Shown here: in pieces, positions 61,340 to 64,000 of the stretch
Numbering within the stretch: position 1 is the first letter of the stretch
Layout: each line of letters starts with the position of its first letter
Assembly: GCF_042678045.1 (NCBI RefSeq)
Contig: NZ_JBHUDI010000004.1
Location: 1-64,000, forward strand
DNA length: 64,000 nucleotides
From: Natrinema amylolyticus_A
Lineage (GTDB): Archaea > Halobacteriota > Halobacteria > Halobacteriales > Natrialbaceae
Reading direction: 5' to 3'
Program-made: the position numbers and the translations under genes
Notes under the pieces: model-generated
Databases searched by the model: none
Told to the model about the DNA's origin: nothing
Seen by the model: only the letters and a program-made list of their open reading frames with translations

Positions 61340-62005
61340 ATGAACGTCGACGAATTCGTTACCGCGAACGAACCGAAAGCTGGCGGCGACACGTTTCAAC
61401 TCGAGAACGACAAGCTACTGGACGTCGACCTCGACGGCTCCGTCATCGCGAAAGCCGGCTCGATGATCGCCTACGACGGAGATATCTCCTTCGAGGGGAA
61501 AACGTCCGCTGAAGGCGGCATTACGGGCTTCCTCAAGGAGAAGGCCACTGGTGAGGGAACGCCGGTGATGGAGGCGACCGGGACCGGGCACCTCTATCTC
61601 GCCGATCAGGAAAAGAAGATCCAGCTCCTCGAGCTCGACACCGGCCAGTCGATTTCGGTCAACGGCAACGACGTCCTCGCGTTCGAGTCGAGCGTGAACT
61701 ACGAAATCCGGACGATCAAGAGCATCGCGGGTATTTCGGCCGGCGGCCTGACCAACGTCTTCCTCGAGGGTCCCGGCAGCGTCGCGATCACGACCCACGG
61801 CGAGCCGCTGGTCCTGCGCCCGCCGGTCCGCACCGATCCCAGTGCGACCGTCGCCTGGAGCGAGACGACACCCGCCAGCCACGTGGACAGCGCCCTCTCG
61901 AACATGATCGGTCAGTCCTCCGACGAGACCTATCAGCTCGAGTTTACGGGATCGGAGGGATTCGTGGTCGTCCAGCCCTTCGAGGAACGCGGGCCACAGC
62001 AGTAG
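61340..62005 (+). CDS. AIM24 family protein
   Basis: The 221-residue protein is of AIM24 type, a beta-prism fold: FQLENDKLLDVDLDGSVIAKAGSMIAYDGDI, then GHLYLADQEKKIQLLEL and AFESSVNYEIRTIKSI. It has no membrane segment. Named from a yeast mitochondrial protein; bacterial and archaeal relatives have no settled function. It lies between the pseudo-archaemetzincin gene (divergent) and the antiporter (same strand). Confidence 0.88.
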   Translation: MNVDEFVTANEPKAGGDTFQLENDKLLDVDLDGSVIAKAGSMIAYDGDISFEGKTSAEGGITGFLKEKATGEGTPVMEATGTGHLYLADQEKKIQLLELDTGQSISVNGNDVLAFESSVNYEIRTIKSIAGISAGGLTNVFLEGPGSVAITTHGEPLVLRPPVRTDPSATVAWSETTPASHVDSALSNMIGQSSDETYQLEFTGSEGFVVVQPFEERGPQQ

Positions 62006-62073
62006 CAGGCACTACTGCCACTGCCGCGGACAATTTACAGGACATCGATCAATACGCGGTTCAAGATGATTCT

Positions 62074-63432
62074 ATGAGACGACAAGCGCTCGGCGCGATT
62101 TCGGTTGCACTCGTACTGACGCTCCCCTGGGTCGCCGTCTGGGGAGCGACGGATCTCCTGCCTCAGTTCGCGCCGGCCGCGGTTCGAACGCTGTCGACGC
62201 TCTGGATTGTAGCCGTGACCGGACTCGCCGTCCTCGGGTCGTCGTTTCTGCTCGCCTGGGCAGCCGAGACCGCCGAGAAGGACGTCCCGCGAGCGTTCGC
62301 GATCGCAGTACTGGCCGTCCTCGCAGTTGCCCCCGAGTACGCCGTCGACGCCCTCTATGCGTGGAACGCGGGCCAGTTCGCGGGCACCGAACGCGGGATC
62401 GAGGCCGGCAATCTGGCGGTCGCCAACATGACAGGCGCGAACCGCATCCTCATCGGCATCGGCTGGGCCGGCATCGCTCTCTTTACGATCTTCCGTCGAG
62501 GAGCGTCGACCGATCCCGCCGTCGAGACCCGGCCCGGTTTGCTGGCCGATGTCGTCACCCTCGACCGTGACATCGGCCTCGAGATCGTGTTCCTGCTGGT
62601 GGCGACGTTCTGGGCGTTTTTCGTCCCGTTTAACGGCGGAATCGATATCTTCGACATGCTGTTTCTGGTCGGCCTGTACGTCTGCTACATCGCGGTGATC
62701 CTCCGCGGGGGAGCCGAACCCGAGACCCAACACGTCGGCGTGCCGGCATACCTACAGCGGTTTTCGCGGCCTCGCCGCATCGGTGCCGTTTTCCTGCTGT
62801 TCGCCTACTCGGGCGCGATGATCTTCACGGCCGTCGAACCGTTCGCGCACGGCCTCGAGGACCTCGGACAAAGCGTCGGCATCCCCTCCTTTTTCATGAT
62901 CCAGTGGATCGCGCCGCTGGCCTCCGAGTCGCCGGAGCTCATCGTCGTCGTCTATCTGGTCAACAAGGCACGGTCGACGGCGGGCTTTAACGCACTCATC
63001 TCGTCGAAGCTCAACCAGTGGACGCTGCTCATCGGGACGCTCGTCGTCGTCCACTCGCTGGCGCTTGGCCGCTACGGCGTCCTCGCGTTCGACTTCAAGC
63101 AGTCCGCGGAGATCTGGCTGACCGCCGCCCAGTCGTTTTTCGCGATCGGCCTCTTACTCCGGTTCGAGATCTCCGTCCGGGAGGCGCTCGTGTTGCTCCT
63201 GTTCTTCCTCTCACAGGTCGTCCTCGAGTTCCTCATCATCCGTGAGCTCGTCGTGCTCCCGGTCTCGAGTACCGACCTGTTGCTCGGTTACAGCGTCCTT
63301 TACATCGTCCTCGGGACGGCGCTGTTTGTCAGCCGCCGCCGATCGTTCGGTCGGCTCGTCCGGCGAACGGCTGGGACGGTCAGCGACGCGATGCCGATCG
63401 GCGAGGAGCGCCCGCACAGCGCCGACGACTGA
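62074..63432 (+). CDS. Sodium/calcium exchanger-family cation antiporter
   Basis: The 452-residue protein has about 11 helices in two inverted halves. The alpha-1 repeat region is APEYAVDALYAWNAG with NLAVANMTGANRILIGIGWAG; the alpha-2 region is APLASESPELIVVVYLVNK with NALISSKLNQWTLLIGTL, each with acidic/Asn residues that bind cations in CaCA exchangers. Ca2+/Na+ or Ca2+/H+ exchange is likely. The TGA stop is also the first TGA of palindrome copy D. Confidence 0.87.
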   Translation: MRRQALGAISVALVLTLPWVAVWGATDLLPQFAPAAVRTLSTLWIVAVTGLAVLGSSFLLAWAAETAEKDVPRAFAIAVLAVLAVAPEYAVDALYAWNAGQFAGTERGIEAGNLAVANMTGANRILIGIGWAGIALFTIFRRGASTDPAVETRPGLLADVVTLDRDIGLEIVFLLVATFWAFFVPFNGGIDIFDMLFLVGLYVCYIAVILRGGAEPETQHVGVPAYLQRFSRPRRIGAVFLLFAYSGAMIFTAVEPFAHGLEDLGQSVGIPSFFMIQWIAPLASESPELIVVVYLVNKARSTAGFNALISSKLNQWTLLIGTLVVVHSLALGRYGVLAFDFKQSAEIWLTAAQSFFAIGLLLRFEISVREALVLLLFFLSQVVLEFLIIRELVVLPVSSTDLLLGYSVLYIVLGTALFVSRRRSFGRLVRRTAGTVSDAMPIGEERPHSADD

Positions 63433-63514
63433 GACGGGCTGCTGTCACGAGCGACCGGTGGGACCGCAGGGCGGTCGCGGTCCCATCGGCACTGACTGAC
63501 AGGCGTCAGTATGA
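63430..63514 (+). repeat. 85-bp nested palindrome, copy D (variant core)
   Basis: It runs from TGAGACGGGCTGCTGTCACG to AGGCGTCAGTATGA. The outer arms match copies A-C, but the core is different in sequence and still self-complementary: GGTGGGACCGC pairs with GCGGTCCCATC. The opening TGA is the stop codon of the antiporter gene. The replaced but paired core suggests that structure is what matters. Confidence 0.75.
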
Positions 63515-63562
63515 CGTGCCAGCCACAGACCGACAGTCGTGGGGGTTGACGTACGATCACTG

Positions 63563-64000
63563 ATGCTCTCGATCGGATTGTTGCGTTCCGACACCGCGGT
63601 CGTCTTCGCGGCCGCGGGCGCCCTCGCGCTGGTCCATTTCTTCGCCGGCCGGCTCGGCGTCGGCGGCCGAATCCCCCGGAGCCGGTGGCTGTCGATCGCC
63701 GGCGGCGTCTCGGTCGCGTACGTCTTCGTCCATCTCCTGCCGGACGTCGGAGACGCGGCGTCGACGTTGGCAGCGTACGGGGAGCCGACCGCCTTCGCCG
63801 AACACCACGGCTATCTGATCGCCCTGCTTGGCTTCGTCACCTTCTACGGGCTCGAACAACTCGTCGGGCAATCGAACCAAGACCCGGACCGACCTGGTTC
63901 GGCCGGGACCGGCGTCTTCTGGATCCACGTCAGTTCCTTCGCCGCCTACAACGCGATCGTCGGCTACCTGCTGTGGGATCGCGAACTCGGGAGCCTACTT
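63563..64000 (+). CDS. Membrane protein, truncated by the window end
   Basis: ATG at 63563 opens a frame to the window end, 146 codons seen. Helices are at about 10-27, 40-60 and 85-100, and another starts near 120. The segment SIAGGVSVAYVFVHLLPDVG with its H-L-L-P-D recalls ZIP-family transporters, but identity is uncertain. The opposite strand frame at 63557-63928 is a less likely reading. It follows palindrome D on the same strand as the antiporter. Confidence 0.65.
   Translation, partial: MLSIGLLRSDTAVVFAAAGALALVHFFAGRLGVGGRIPRSRWLSIAGGVSVAYVFVHLLPDVGDAASTLAAYGEPTAFAEHHGYLIALLGFVTFYGLEQLVGQSNQDPDRPGSAGTGVFWIHVSSFAAYNAIVGYLLWDRELGSLL

Overview
The window is chromosomal DNA of a halophilic archaeon of class Halobacteria. 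The evidence is high GC, strongly acidic predicted proteins, TATA boxes about 25-30 bases before starts (many giving leaderless transcripts), and a 5S rRNA followed by tRNA-Cys. It also carries F420 enzymes (mer, cofE, npdG), a deoxyhypusine synthase, an SUI1/eIF1 factor, Sec61-beta, and many families seen almost only in haloarchaea (DUF5809, DUF5810, DUF5518). A Natrinema/Haloterrigena-like member of the Natrialbales is my best guess, but that is inference. One run of 26 Ns (29632-29657) marks an assembly gap.

Layout. 0-1 kb: end of an rRNA operon, tRNA-Cys, tRNA-Lys and a stray copy of the tRNA-Lys 3' end. 1-6 kb: small housekeeping genes (ferritin-like YciF type, RimI acetyltransferase, DUF5810, DUF5809, Nudix, rhodanese, SUI1). 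6-10.5 kb: a MoxR / DUF58 / transglutaminase operon. 10.6-13.4 kb: cold-shock protein, zinc-finger protein, and the coupled F420 genes cofE-mer. 13.5-16.4 kb: a UspA protein and an amino-acid permease with its own Usp domains. 16.7-22.4 kb: a four-gene catabolic operon (Nramp-like transporter, hyuA, hyuB, maleate isomerase/racemase-like). 22.7-25.9 kb: cobalt ECF transporter cbiMNQO and a convergent ribbon-helix-helix regulator. 25.9-29.4 kb: phosphoesterase, Nudix-eIF2B fusion, D-2-hydroxyacid dehydrogenase. 29.4-29.8 kb: a hairpin-rich block around the gap.

29.8-38.5 kb: EngB, DUF389, a Nog1-type GTPase, a cysteine-rich copper protein, DUF151-hisE, pdxT, Sec61-beta, thioredoxin, npdG. 38.6-45 kb: GDPD, a cytochrome oxidase I+III fusion, Nif3-like protein, deoxyhypusine synthase, thioredoxin reductase-like flavoprotein. 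46-54 kb: PPOX protein, glycosyltransferase, SnoaL protein, methyltransferase, a DUF1059 / membrane protein / HTH group, a voltage-gated K+ channel with a zinc ribbon, malate:quinone oxidoreductase. 54-58.7 kb: two divergent sensor kinases. 58.7-64 kb: LemA, GIDE-domain protein, a degenerate archaemetzincin fused to membrane helices, AIM24, a cation antiporter, and a truncated membrane protein.

Most unusual items: (1) four dispersed 85-86-bp nested palindromes, all oriented with a TGA end facing the 3' end of the upstream gene, three of them supplying that gene's stop codon, one with a replaced but still self-complementary core; (2) an archaemetzincin homologue that has lost all its catalytic zinc ligands and gained a membrane domain, beside LemA/GIDE/AIM24 genes; (3) an Nramp-family transporter lacking the metal-binding motifs, leading a hydantoinase/oxoprolinase-type operon. 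No CRISPR array, transposase or prophage was seen.
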